Part shown: in pieces, positions 20,480 through 29,010 of the stretch
How the letters are laid out: each line of letters begins with the position of its first letter
Position numbering within the stretch: position 1 is the stretch's first letter
NCBI GenBank assembly: GCA_964554105.1
Contig: CAZKNF010000011.1
Coordinates: 6,975 to 70,974, forward strand
DNA length: 64,000 nucleotides
Direction: 5' to 3'
From: CAZKNF01 sp964554105
GTDB taxonomy: Bacteria > Bacteroidota > Rhodothermia > Rhodothermales > VXPQ01
Notes under the pieces: model-generated
Told to the model about the DNA's origin: nothing
Databases searched by the model: none
The model's input: the letters and a program-made list of their open reading frames with translations, nothing else
Made by a program: the position numbers and the translations under genes

Positions 20480-21538
20480 TCACGTGCCGAGGTAGGTGTC
20501 TCGCCCGTCGGTAAGGGCTTCGAGCTTCTGGAGGTAGACGTCGCGCCCACGGCCGAGCGCGGTGATTTTGCGATCCGCTATCGAACGCTTCAGCATCCAA
20601 AATCCGCAGTCGGGATGGACCCAGCGTACGCGACCCGGGCCGACGCGGCTCTCGACCTTCTCGATCGCCGCGGCGATTTCGTCGGGCGTCTCGACCTGGT
20701 TTACCTTGATGTCGACGACTCCGATGCCCAGCTTGATGCGGTCGTCTATTTCACGGAGCGCATCCAGATCACTGTCGGGTCGATGGGCCAGCTCCAGCAC
20801 GAGGTGATCGGCATGGAGGCTGTTCAAAAACTCGATGAGCGCCGTCCAGCTCCCCTTCTGGATCGTCTGCCCGCCGTAATTTCCGAAACAGAAATGCACG
20901 GCGCTCTCCCCTTCGAACGCGTCGAGAATTCGGTTAATGGCCCTGGCGGCGAGCGGCGCCGATTCCGGATTGCCGGGAATGTTCGCTTCGTCGACCTGGA
21001 GACAATAGCACGGCAGGTCGCGAACCTGCTCGGCCAGCACGTCCGCAATCGCGAGCGTGAGGGCGTCGAAATCGCCGTAATGCCGGTCCAGCAGCGTCCG
21101 TGCGAGCATGAACGGGCTCGTGACCGTGAATTTGAACGGCCCGCCCGCCACCGAACCTGCGCGCCGGCAGTCTTCCAGCAGATTGAGCCGGCCCTCGCCG
21201 AGGGGTCCGGTCACGATGCCGGCCGGTTTGGTGCGAAATCCCATGTGCGAGAGGCTCCGGAATGCTTCGTAATCGGAGCGGCCCAGGCGCCCGCTGACTC
21301 CGTCCATGCCTCCGATGAAGTACTCGATCATCCCGTTCGTGTCGGGATGATTCATGTTGAAACGGTACAGCTCTCCGTCGACGGGGAGATCGATGCCGGC
21401 CTGGCGCTGCAGGTCGAAAATTACGCGCGTCGCGTCGACGAGCGCCTGCTCACTCGGCAGCGCCGCCAACCAGTCCGGAATCGGATACGACCCGACTGTT
21501 GTCGTCAGTATTGCTTTGTCCATGTCATCCATACTCAT
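20480..21538 (-). CDS. MetE-like cobalamin-independent methionine synthase catalytic-domain protein
   Basis: A 352-residue protein equivalent to the C-terminal catalytic barrel of MetE; the N-terminal folate-binding half of full MetE (about 750 residues) is absent. The zinc-binding residues are retained: HFCFG (His and Cys), LVLELAH (Glu) and HPDCGF (Cys), and VGSYPIP at the N-terminus is typical. Such short MetE-like proteins transfer methyl groups from varied donors, and many are uncharacterised. It sits inside the sugar-catabolic run, 21 bases after a PhyH gene on one side and upstream of rhaI on the other, so a role in handling methyl groups from the substrate is possible but unproven. 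Confidence 0.82.
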   Translation of the reverse strand: MSMDDMDKAILTTTVGSYPIPDWLAALPSEQALVDATRVIFDLQRQAGIDLPVDGELYRFNMNHPDTNGMIEYFIGGMDGVSGRLGRSDYEAFRSLSHMGFRTKPAGIVTGPLGEGRLNLLEDCRRAGSVAGGPFKFTVTSPFMLARTLLDRHYGDFDALTLAIADVLAEQVRDLPCYCLQVDEANIPGNPESAPLAARAINRILDAFEGESAVHFCFGNYGGQTIQKGSWTALIEFLNSLHADHLVLELAHRPDSDLDALREIDDRIKLGIGVVDIKVNQVETPDEIAAAIEKVESRVGPGRVRWVHPDCGFWMLKRSIADRKITALGRGRDVYLQKLEALTDGRDTYLGT

Positions 21539-21559
21539 TCTCGATCGATTCCGAAATCA

Positions 21560-22324
21560 TTATAGTGCGGGAGTCACCGCCTGTACGTCCGCCCGATACA
21601 CCCAGGTACCTTCCCGAACGTAGTGGACGGCAAGCGCCCTGCGAACGCGGCCTTCCGACCGGTTTGCGTAGGACCCGTGGATGGTGCGGCCGTTAAAAAA
21701 CACGCCGGCTCCCTTCGGGACGGTCAGCCGGAGGATCTCGCCGGGATCGAGGCCTTCGATCTCGAAGGAATACATCTTCTGCTTCCATTCCTTGCCGTCC
21801 GGGTCGCGCATCACGTACTCGACCTCCCAGGCATCGTGTTCTTCGGCGTTCTCGGTTTTGTGCGTATCGTACAGACCGCGCTTGTGGCTGCCCGGAACGA
21901 CGCAGAGCCCCCCGTTCTCGCCGTCGGTGTCGCTCATCGCCATCCAGCACGCCATGAGCGTCTCGGGTTCGCAGGGGAGATAGTGGAGATCCTGATGCAG
22001 CGCGATTCCGCGGCCGGTTTCGCTGTTTTCCTGAACGGGATGCTTCTCCAGATACATGCTCTGCACGATCATCGGTTTGCCGTCCAGGATCTGTCGGACG
22101 GGGCCGATCACGTTAGGATGCTTCGCGAGAATCGACCAGCGCTCGTCATTATCGTGGTGATGGAGATCTTCCCGCCACCCGTCCGGCTTCGGCTCACGTT
22201 CGTAGGCGACGAAGTCGTCGACCTCGCGATCGGTCAACAGATTCTCTACGATCAGGTAGCCGTCGCGGCGGTACGCTGCGATCTGGTCGGGAGATAACCG
22301 GATGTTTTGAGTCGTCGTATCCAT
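21560..22324 (-). CDS. Phytanoyl-CoA dioxygenase (PhyH) family protein 1
   Basis: A 254-residue cytoplasmic Fe(II)/2-oxoglutarate dioxygenase. The iron-binding HxD is in HQDLHY and the distal histidine in RTIHGSYAN, followed by the Arg-rich strand (GRVRRAL) that should bind 2-oxoglutarate. Typical family blocks such as YRRDGYLIVENLL and GGLCVVPGSHKRGLY are present. It probably hydroxylates or oxidatively demethylates a sugar-derived compound; the substrate cannot be told. It lies 23 bases after the SDR gene and 21 before the MetE-like gene. A second, only distantly similar PhyH is encoded at 26265-27083. Confidence 0.9.
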   Translation of the reverse strand: MDTTTQNIRLSPDQIAAYRRDGYLIVENLLTDREVDDFVAYEREPKPDGWREDLHHHDNDERWSILAKHPNVIGPVRQILDGKPMIVQSMYLEKHPVQENSETGRGIALHQDLHYLPCEPETLMACWMAMSDTDGENGGLCVVPGSHKRGLYDTHKTENAEEHDAWEVEYVMRDPDGKEWKQKMYSFEIEGLDPGEILRLTVPKGAGVFFNGRTIHGSYANRSEGRVRRALAVHYVREGTWVYRADVQAVTPAL

Positions 22325-22347
22325 CTTCCAGTCCTCTGTTGTACAGG

Positions 22348-23118
22348 TTAGAGTCTGTCCAAAGTCATGCCGCCGTCGACCATCAGCACCTGGCCGGTAG
22401 AATACGGCATGTCGCCGCGGGCCAGCATGGCGACGGCTCGGCCGACATCTTCCGGATCACCCCATCGTGCCTGCGGGATAAGCCCCTCGTCGATAAGGCG
22501 GTCATACTTCTCTTCGACGCCGCTGGTCATGTCGGTGCGGATGACCCCCGGCCGCACGTCGTAGACGCCGATTCCGAATTCGGCCAGCCGGACCGCCCAG
22601 AGCTTGCTTGCCATGGCGAGACCGGCCTTGGAGATGCAGTATTCCCCGCGGTTCGTCGATGCGACGGTCGCGGATATGGACGTCATGTTTACGATGGTCC
22701 CGGAGAAGGCGGGATCGGCCCGGTGCTGTTCGATCATCCACGGCGCAACCGCCTGTGTGAGGAAGTAGGGGCCGCGCAGATTGATGCCGAGGACGCGTTC
22801 GAAGCTCTCCTCCGTCGCGTCGAGAATGTCGCGCCGCTCCTCCGGTGCGACGCCGGCGTTGTTGACGAGTACGTCGAGTCGATCGAAGTGCCGGCGCGTG
22901 CCGTCTACGAATGCCTGCCGCATCTCGGTATTGCTTACGTCGACGGGCATATACAGCACGTCGCTGCCGAGATCGCGAAGGATGTCCAGGTTCTCGCTGA
23001 CGGCGGATTCGTCGCGCCGGCCGCACACGGCGAGGTCGTATCCTTCCTTCGCCAGACTCTCCGATACGCCCAGTCCGATGCCGGCGGCGCCTCCCGTTAT
23101 CATCGCCACTTTTCTCAT
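22348..23118 (-). CDS. Short-chain dehydrogenase/reductase (3-ketoacyl-ACP reductase-like)
   Basis: A 256-residue classical SDR enzyme. Cofactor loop TGGAAGIG, NNAG, catalytic Ser in NMTSISA and YCISK with Tyr and Lys are all present, and the C-terminus ends with STGQVLMVDGGMTL as usual. It is expected to oxidise or reduce a sugar or sugar acid with NAD(P). Its start overlaps the stop of the Gfo/Idh/MocA gene by four bases (ATGA), so the two enzymes are translationally coupled and likely act in successive redox steps. Confidence 0.92.
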   Translation of the reverse strand: MRKVAMITGGAAGIGLGVSESLAKEGYDLAVCGRRDESAVSENLDILRDLGSDVLYMPVDVSNTEMRQAFVDGTRRHFDRLDVLVNNAGVAPEERRDILDATEESFERVLGINLRGPYFLTQAVAPWMIEQHRADPAFSGTIVNMTSISATVASTNRGEYCISKAGLAMASKLWAVRLAEFGIGVYDVRPGVIRTDMTSGVEEKYDRLIDEGLIPQARWGDPEDVGRAVAMLARGDMPYSTGQVLMVDGGMTLDRL

Positions 23119-24290
23119 CCGACGACCTCAGCGGTCTGAAGGTCTTTCACGTCCATCCACGTCCGTCTCCGCCACGACTCCAGTCCCAGCTCGGCGAGCT
23201 GCACGCCCTTGGCGCCTTCGAGCAGGTCGTACGGGAAGGGATCGTCCACGACCACGTACCGCAGAAACTTCTCCCACTGCACCTTGAATGCGTTTTCGTA
23301 CGGTTGATGATCGGGGACACGCGTCCAGCCGCCGTAAAAGTCGATGGGCTGCGGGATGTCGGGATTCCACACAGGCTTCGGCGTGGCGCCGTAGGACTGC
23401 ATCCGGCATTCGCGGAGGCCCGCCACAGCGGACCCTTTGGTGCCGTCGACCTGAACCGTCAAGAGGTCGTCGCGGCGCACGCGGACGCACCACGACGAAT
23501 TAAAGTGCGCGACGATGCCGTCTTCGAGTTCAAATGTGGCATAGGCGCTGTCGTCGGCCGTTGGCTCATACGGGCGGCCTTCCTCGTCCCAGCGCCGCTG
23601 TACGTGCGTCGCACCCAGGCAGGAAACAGCGCGCACCTCGCCAAAGATGTTGTCGAGCACGTAGCGCCAGTGACAGAGCATATCGAGGATGATGCCGCCT
23701 CCGTCCTCCTTGCGATAGTTCCAGGACGGACGCTGCGGCGCCACGACATCCCCCTCGAACACCCAGTAGCCGAACTCGCCGCGGACCGAGAGAATCTCTC
23801 CGAAGAAGCCGGTATCGCGGAGCATCTTGAGCTTCATGAATCCGGGAAGCCACAGCTTGTCCTGCACGACGCCGTGTTTGACGCCGTGTGACTCGGCCGC
23901 CTCGTACAGCTCGAGGGCGTCGTGCGAATTCAAAGCCGTCGGTTTTTCGCAGTAGACGTGCTTGCCGGCTTCGATGGCGCGCTTCACGCTCTCCACGCGC
24001 CGATCCGTCGTCTGCGCATCGAAGTATATCTGATTGTGGGGATCGGCCACCGCGGCGTCGACGTCAGTCGTCCACTTTTCGACTCCTGCCCGCGCAGCCA
24101 GCTTCTCGAGTTTCGACGCGTTGCGCCCCACCAGGATCGGGTCGGGCATGATCGATTCGCCCTCACTGAGCTTCACACCGCCCTGCTCGATGATCGCAAC
24201 GATCGACCGAAGGAGGTGCTGATTCGACCCCATTCGGCCGGTGACGCCGTTCATGACGATGCCGACCTTATGTATTTTCCGTTCAGTCAT
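23115..24290 (-). CDS. Gfo/Idh/MocA family oxidoreductase 1
   Basis: A 391-residue NAD(P)-dependent oxidoreductase. A Rossmann domain begins near VGIVMNGVTGRMG and contains the family motif YCEKPT; the C-terminal alpha/beta domain has CHWRYVLDNIFGEV and a long beta sheet. Family members oxidise or epimerise sugars and sugar acids. I chose the ATG at 24290, which overlaps the cupin stop by eight bases; alternative in-frame ATG at 24314 would overlap more. It is coupled on both sides, to the cupin before and the SDR after. Confidence 0.92.
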   Translation of the reverse strand: MTERKIHKVGIVMNGVTGRMGSNQHLLRSIVAIIEQGGVKLSEGESIMPDPILVGRNASKLEKLAARAGVEKWTTDVDAAVADPHNQIYFDAQTTDRRVESVKRAIEAGKHVYCEKPTALNSHDALELYEAAESHGVKHGVVQDKLWLPGFMKLKMLRDTGFFGEILSVRGEFGYWVFEGDVVAPQRPSWNYRKEDGGGIILDMLCHWRYVLDNIFGEVRAVSCLGATHVQRRWDEEGRPYEPTADDSAYATFELEDGIVAHFNSSWCVRVRRDDLLTVQVDGTKGSAVAGLRECRMQSYGATPKPVWNPDIPQPIDFYGGWTRVPDHQPYENAFKVQWEKFLRYVVVDDPFPYDLLEGAKGVQLAELGLESWRRRTWMDVKDLQTAEVVG

Positions 24291-24753
24291 TGTGTGCGTC
24301 GAATTCACCGTCATGATTTCCCGTGTGCTGCGGCCAAGCGCCCTCGGGGAGCGCCGGTACGTCCGCACCCGCCTTCGGCAGCGTGTCTTCCAGTTCCTGG
24401 CGCCAGTGCGCTACGTCGCCGGCCGGACCGTAACAGTAGATCATCACCAGCGGATCATCGCCGACGTTCGTGAGCTGATGAAACTCATTCGGTGGGATGA
24501 AGACCACCTGACCTCCGCGTACGATTTGCTTCTCCTCGCCCAGGCACATCTCGCCGCGACCTTCGAGGATGAAGTAGACTTCTTCCTGATCCTGCTTGTG
24601 CCACGGCACCTGGCCGCCCTTCGGCTTTAGCGTCACATATCCGAGGCTGAAATGATCGGCCTTGATCGCCGATGCTCCACCCACCAGGTTCTTCGTGATC
24701 CTTCCGGCCGGAAAGCTCCGGCCGTTGATCTGATTCAGATCGGCGATAATCAT
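24283..24753 (-). CDS. Cupin domain protein
   Basis: A 156-residue single-domain cupin. The two cupin motifs carry the expected metal ligands: WHKQDQEEVYFILEGRG (His, Glu) and IPPNEFHQLTN (His). Proteins of this size in sugar loci include isomerases such as the KdgF-type enzymes that linearise unsaturated uronates, and phosphomannose-isomerase-like or sensor proteins. Its place directly after the GH88 gene, which would release an unsaturated uronate, makes a KdgF-like ring-opening role attractive, but this is inference. It overlaps the next gene by eight bases. Confidence 0.85.
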   Translation of the reverse strand: MIIADLNQINGRSFPAGRITKNLVGGASAIKADHFSLGYVTLKPKGGQVPWHKQDQEEVYFILEGRGEMCLGEEKQIVRGGQVVFIPPNEFHQLTNVGDDPLVMIYCYGPAGDVAHWRQELEDTLPKAGADVPALPEGAWPQHTGNHDGEFDAHND

Positions 24754-24792
24754 GTGCGGTATGGGTTGCGTAGATGGATCGACATCATTGAA

Positions 24793-26199
24793 TTACGAGG
24801 CGACTGCTGAAGGTTCGGCGGGGTCAGCGATGGAGAAGAATGTAAGGTACGGCTCATTGCGGACGATGCGCTGCACGTAGAGGCCGGCCTCGCGCGCGTG
24901 ATAATCTCCCCACATGGTCGACTCGCCGCATGCGACGCGGCGTCCCTCCGGAATGTGGTCCCATCGGTTCGGCCAGTGATAAACCGAGTGAAGGATCAGT
25001 CCCTGGTGATCGGCGTCGGTACTCAGATAGGGCTCGCTCAGCAGGCTGTCCAGCGTCTTGAGTCCGGCCTGCTCGTAGCGATCAGCATCGCCGGTCTCGC
25101 TCTGGCGAAGAAAACGTCCGAGCCGCAGAAGGCCCTGCGCCGCGATCGCCGCCGCCGAGCTGTCGACGGGCTCATGGTCGTTAAACGGATCAGCGGGACG
25201 GTTCTGATAATCTCCAAGACGGTGCAGGTTCGGAGCGCCGGTGTCCCAGTACGGAATGCCGCAGGTAGGCGTCGATTCGATGTAGAAGTCAGCAGCGGCT
25301 CGCGCTGCTCGTTTCATCATCCCTTCGACCGCTTTCCTCCCCCCGTGCGCGGCCAACTCATCGTCCTGCAGTGTGGCCGTCCACTCCAGCAGCTCGGCAA
25401 ATCCGCACAAAATCCAGGCGAGTCCGCGCGTCCACGTACTGAACGGCGAGTATCCCTGCTGGCTGTTCGGACATCGGTAGCGGCCGTCATTCAGATTGAA
25501 AATGCTCTCGTGCGCCACGCGGCCGCGGACATCGTAGCCGTCGCGGCCGTCGCCGTAGTAGACGTTGAAGCGCGCCGTCGTTTCGGCATGTTCGATCAAG
25601 CGGCCGAGCAATGAAATGCGAACGTCGTTCTCGTCGGAGAGGACGTGGCCGAGCTGGTGCGCCACGGCCAGCGCGCGCATGGATCGTATCGTATCGGCGA
25701 AGAGCGAGTGCGGACCGTTGAACGAGTACACGTACCCGCCATCGGGCAGATCCGTCCATCGCATCCCCTGCACGGCCCCCGAGCACTTCAACGCCATTTC
25801 GTAGAATCTGCGCTGCCATGGATCGTGCTCCAGCCGCCCTTCGCTCATCAGCCGAAGCAGACTTCCGTACGTGCTCACGTTATTGAAGCCGTGATCGTGC
25901 ACGCCTTTGTGCGTGACGTGCGGAGCCATAAGGCCGACGGTTCGGCTGCGGCCGAGCTCCAGAAACTCCGCCTCCTCCGTGGCATCGAATTGGAGGATCG
26001 CTGATCCGAACTGGAAGCCCTGCGTCCATTCCGTCCACCCTCGCGTGGTGTATCGACCGCGGACCGTATACACCGGCGCTCCCCCGGACACGTCGTAATC
26101 CGCCTCGATAGCGCTAATCTTCGCCGCCGAGAGCTCCCACAGCCGATCGATCTTCGGCTGGAGGGACGCGGCAGTCAGCGTATGATTCAGGTCGATCAC
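24793..26199 (-). CDS. GH88-like unsaturated glucuronyl hydrolase
   Basis: A 468-residue glycoside hydrolase with a single alpha/alpha barrel, typical of GH88 in length and blocks. The two catalytic aspartates of this family are probably Asp102 in GVHDHGF and Asp169 in LFADT. Other signatures are PFSTWTRGLAWILCGFAE and DSSAAAIAAQGLLRL. No signal peptide is seen, so it acts in the cytoplasm on short oligosaccharides made by lyases and removes the terminal unsaturated uronic acid. It therefore ties the rhamnose genes to a uronate-containing polymer and to the two heparinase-like lyases farther along. Confidence 0.85.
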   Translation of the reverse strand: MIDLNHTLTAASLQPKIDRLWELSAAKISAIEADYDVSGGAPVYTVRGRYTTRGWTEWTQGFQFGSAILQFDATEEAEFLELGRSRTVGLMAPHVTHKGVHDHGFNNVSTYGSLLRLMSEGRLEHDPWQRRFYEMALKCSGAVQGMRWTDLPDGGYVYSFNGPHSLFADTIRSMRALAVAHQLGHVLSDENDVRISLLGRLIEHAETTARFNVYYGDGRDGYDVRGRVAHESIFNLNDGRYRCPNSQQGYSPFSTWTRGLAWILCGFAELLEWTATLQDDELAAHGGRKAVEGMMKRAARAAADFYIESTPTCGIPYWDTGAPNLHRLGDYQNRPADPFNDHEPVDSSAAAIAAQGLLRLGRFLRQSETGDADRYEQAGLKTLDSLLSEPYLSTDADHQGLILHSVYHWPNRWDHIPEGRRVACGESTMWGDYHAREAGLYVQRIVRNEPYLTFFSIADPAEPSAVAS

Positions 26200-26264
26200 G
26201 GATGAGAACTATTTAATGGCGGCGCGGGCCGTTGGCGACAAGTGACATTGGACACGAATCACGA

Positions 26265-27083
26265 TCAGAAGAGGCGTGGAAAGCGCGTGCCTCTGAGCGG
26301 TTCGCCCTTCTTGCTGGTGATGGTATGTGTGAACGGATTATCCATCTTCTCGTCGGCGGCGTAGGTGACGCCCTCCGGGATGAAGATGATCACCAGGGCC
26401 CGCCGCACCTGGTCTGTGGTGTTCGGATTCGTAAAGTGAAAAGTCAGGCCGTGATGAAACGTACAGCTTCCCGCCTTGAGCTCGACCGGAACCGGATTCC
26501 ACTGCTCCTGCTGTTCGTCCGTCAGGTGATCCCGCAGGCCGGGCCCGTCTCCTGAGAATTCGATCGGCGGAAATTCACCCCACTTATGCGAGCCGGGAAT
26601 GAATTGCATGCATCCCCGCTCGACAGTTACGTCGTCGAGCGCCATCCAGCACGAAATCATCCCGGGCTCCTTCGAGGGCCAGTAGGGCTGATCCTGATGC
26701 CACGGCGACGCCGCACTGGGGCCGGGCTCCTTGATCAAGGCCTGGTCGTGGTACAGGTGAATCGTGGAGCTGCCGGTAAGCTGTCGGGCGATTCGCGCGA
26801 CGCGGCCGCCGAAGACGTAGGCCTTCACGGCCGGCGAGTTCTCCCAGAGATTGAGCATTTGCAGGATCCGCTCTCGTTTCTCCTGACTTGCGTTCGAATC
26901 ATCCCCCGCGAGATCGCGCATGAGACCCTTCCTTTCGGTGCGCAGCTCGTCCATCGCGTTCCTCAGCACGTTCACCTCTTCGTCGTTGAGCACGTCATCG
27001 AAACGCACGTATCCATTCTCGCGAAAGAAGGCGATCTGGTCATCGGAAACCGGATAGTCTGTTTTGAACAAATTGTCGTACAT
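26265..27083 (-). CDS. Phytanoyl-CoA dioxygenase (PhyH) family protein 2
   Basis: A 272-residue Fe(II)/2-oxoglutarate dioxygenase. Iron ligands are in WHQDQPYW and the distal His in HHGLTFHFT, with RRALVI as the probable 2-oxoglutarate arginine strand. Family blocks FFRENGYVRFDDVL and CMQFIPGSHKWGE are intact. It has no export signal. It lies 65 bases before GH88 and 46 after the first toroid gene in the same reading direction. The two PhyH proteins of the run differ considerably, so they likely act on different substrates rather than being a recent duplicate. Confidence 0.9.
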   Translation of the reverse strand: MYDNLFKTDYPVSDDQIAFFRENGYVRFDDVLNDEEVNVLRNAMDELRTERKGLMRDLAGDDSNASQEKRERILQMLNLWENSPAVKAYVFGGRVARIARQLTGSSTIHLYHDQALIKEPGPSAASPWHQDQPYWPSKEPGMISCWMALDDVTVERGCMQFIPGSHKWGEFPPIEFSGDGPGLRDHLTDEQQEQWNPVPVELKAGSCTFHHGLTFHFTNPNTTDQVRRALVIIFIPEGVTYAADEKMDNPFTHTITSKKGEPLRGTRFPRLF

Positions 27084-27129
27084 GATTCAGCTTCGTTTAT
27101 GGCAAATGGATAAGACCAACTCACAACCC

Positions 27130-29010
27130 TCAATTCTCAACTCGATCCTCGACGCTGAGGCGTTCGAAATCCAACAGCCGCTGCCGGGGACCGTATCGGA
27201 TCTCCAGACTTCTGCTGTCCTTCGACGCCTTCAGAAAAGGGCCTTCGAAAAGCGGCCAGTTCTCGTAATCTACAGGCCGGCCGTCGACGGTGGGCACGTC
27301 CCCGTAGGCCGCGTGCAGCTCCGAGCCGTCGAGTGCGGTGAAGCGCACCTCCGGCGTCGGCGAAGTCGAAGTCTCGACGGGCAGCGCGTTGACGGCTGCC
27401 TTAAATGCCTCGAACGTCGGATAGGAAGACGACGGAGCAACCTGCACGATCGCGCCGTTTTTCAGATGGGGACTGTGCAGCCGCCGGTCTCCTGATTCCT
27501 CCTCTTGCCACTCGTGCGGCGCAAGAGGATAATACGCGATGTAGGCCTCTCCGCCGATCGCGAAAATCCATCCGCTTTCATCGTCATCCAGCTCACTAAG
27601 ATCACGAGAGAAGAAGCCGCTGATGTGAGGGAAGCGGGTGTCCTCGGGGATGTCGTACAGCGCGACCACGACATCTTCGTGCTGAAAAACCTGTTCGTAT
27701 GGAGATCCGCCGGTCCACTTCGTGGGCTCATCATACTCCCGCTTCGAGCGCACGATGAGTTCCGTGACCATCGGCCAGTGCTCGGCAAAGTACATCGTGC
27801 CTTCGAGGGGCGATGAATAGGGATGCAGCGTGAAGAGCGTATTGTGCACGTCGCGGGGATCGTCGACCGCCCAGGTGAGATCCCACGTCTGCTGCTGGAT
27901 GGGCTGGAGCAGCCCTCCCTGACTCGATCCGAGGACATATTCCGGCCGCATTTTCGTGTATTTGTAGACGGGCGCGTTTTTCACGGGGCTGTTGCGAATG
28001 CGATGCCGCGTGCGCTTCAATTCCCGATGCACGTACGGCTCGGATCGATCGGTGGCGATGTGATATAGGATCTCGGGCGGCTCATAACCGCTGACGGCGA
28101 GGATGAAGGTCTCGCCGCTGGGACCGAACGGGACATTGCCCCATAGCAGCCAGGAGAAGCGGGTGGCTCCGGGGAGCCACGGCTCCACGACCTCTCGCTC
28201 GTACAGCCGGCTGTGCGCCCCCCCGTACAGACCCTCCAGACTTTCCGCTGCGAAATCGGCGATCAGGTAATCCAGCATCATCTGAGCGCGCTGCTTCATC
28301 GCCGGGTCCTTTGCATGTGCGTAGAGAAGCGCCATCGGAGCGATGAAGACTGTAAGATAGTGCGGCGAATCGTATTCACCCTGCCCGATGGTGGTCGTCA
28401 GATCGATCCAGTGCTCGAGGAACGAACGCGCCTCTTCAAGATTCTCCTCGGAGCTCTTCCCGGTGTACCAGCGCTCGCCGGATTCACCTGGATGCTCTTC
28501 GGACATCAAGTAAAGCGTGGCGTAGTAGAGCACCCAGTGGTTCTCCGTGTCTCCGCGATAGGGCATGTACGTCCGCCAGAGATCTCGCAGCGAGCGCCTG
28601 TACTCCACCGGCAGGTCGTCCTTGCCGGCGAAGTAGGCGGTCACGAAAGGAAACATCCAGAACATGTCGCCGCGCGGACTTTCGGCCAGAATGGAGTCGA
28701 GTCGCGCGAGAGCCCAGTCCCGATTGCGGTCCTGGTAGAGATTCGCGGCAATCTGGAAATAACCCCCGCGGCTGAAGTCGTCGGGCGGGACCTGGTCGGC
28801 GTAATAATTTATGACCGAGTCCCGCCGGGCGTGGTAGGCTTCGAGCAGTTCGGCCCTGCTGATGCGCTGCTCCCCGAGGTCCTGTGCTCGGACCGGGGTT
28901 GCGGAGCCGGCGATAAGAAATACGGCGCCGGCCGCAATCACGGCTGCGCACAATCCAAGGCCGGCTGGGAGGCCGACGGCCGACAGTATGCGAGGAAATA
29001 GGCTCATCAT
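27130..29010 (-). CDS. Exported alpha/alpha-toroid + beta-sandwich protein, unknown family (copy A)
   Basis: A 626-residue protein that I cannot assign to a named family. A signal peptide (about 1-43) ends in VRAQ. Residues about 60-300 are helical with repeats of aromatic and Trp-rich stretches (RGDTENHW, TIGQGEYDSPHY, MMLDYLIADF), like the (alpha/alpha) toroids of polysaccharide lyases and six-hairpin glycosidases. Residues about 400-580 look like a beta sandwich (FQHEDVVVALYDIP, RLHSPHLKNGA). It starts in the ATGA overlap with the propeller gene before it and has a close full-length paralogue at 30046-31848. A carbohydrate-active role is inferred from fold and neighbours only. Confidence 0.75.
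   Translation of the reverse strand: MMSLFPRILSAVGLPAGLGLCAAVIAAGAVFLIAGSATPVRAQDLGEQRISRAELLEAYHARRDSVINYYADQVPPDDFSRGGYFQIAANLYQDRNRDWALARLDSILAESPRGDMFWMFPFVTAYFAGKDDLPVEYRRSLRDLWRTYMPYRGDTENHWVLYYATLYLMSEEHPGESGERWYTGKSSEENLEEARSFLEHWIDLTTTIGQGEYDSPHYLTVFIAPMALLYAHAKDPAMKQRAQMMLDYLIADFAAESLEGLYGGAHSRLYEREVVEPWLPGATRFSWLLWGNVPFGPSGETFILAVSGYEPPEILYHIATDRSEPYVHRELKRTRHRIRNSPVKNAPVYKYTKMRPEYVLGSSQGGLLQPIQQQTWDLTWAVDDPRDVHNTLFTLHPYSSPLEGTMYFAEHWPMVTELIVRSKREYDEPTKWTGGSPYEQVFQHEDVVVALYDIPEDTRFPHISGFFSRDLSELDDDESGWIFAIGGEAYIAYYPLAPHEWQEEESGDRRLHSPHLKNGAIVQVAPSSSYPTFEAFKAAVNALPVETSTSPTPEVRFTALDGSELHAAYGDVPTVDGRPVDYENWPLFEGPFLKASKDSRSLEIRYGPRQRLLDFERLSVEDRVEN

Noticed and set aside
19340..21565. 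741-codon open frame on the plus strand
   Set aside because: It runs antisense across two well-supported genes (rhaI and the MetE-like gene) and has shadow-type composition.
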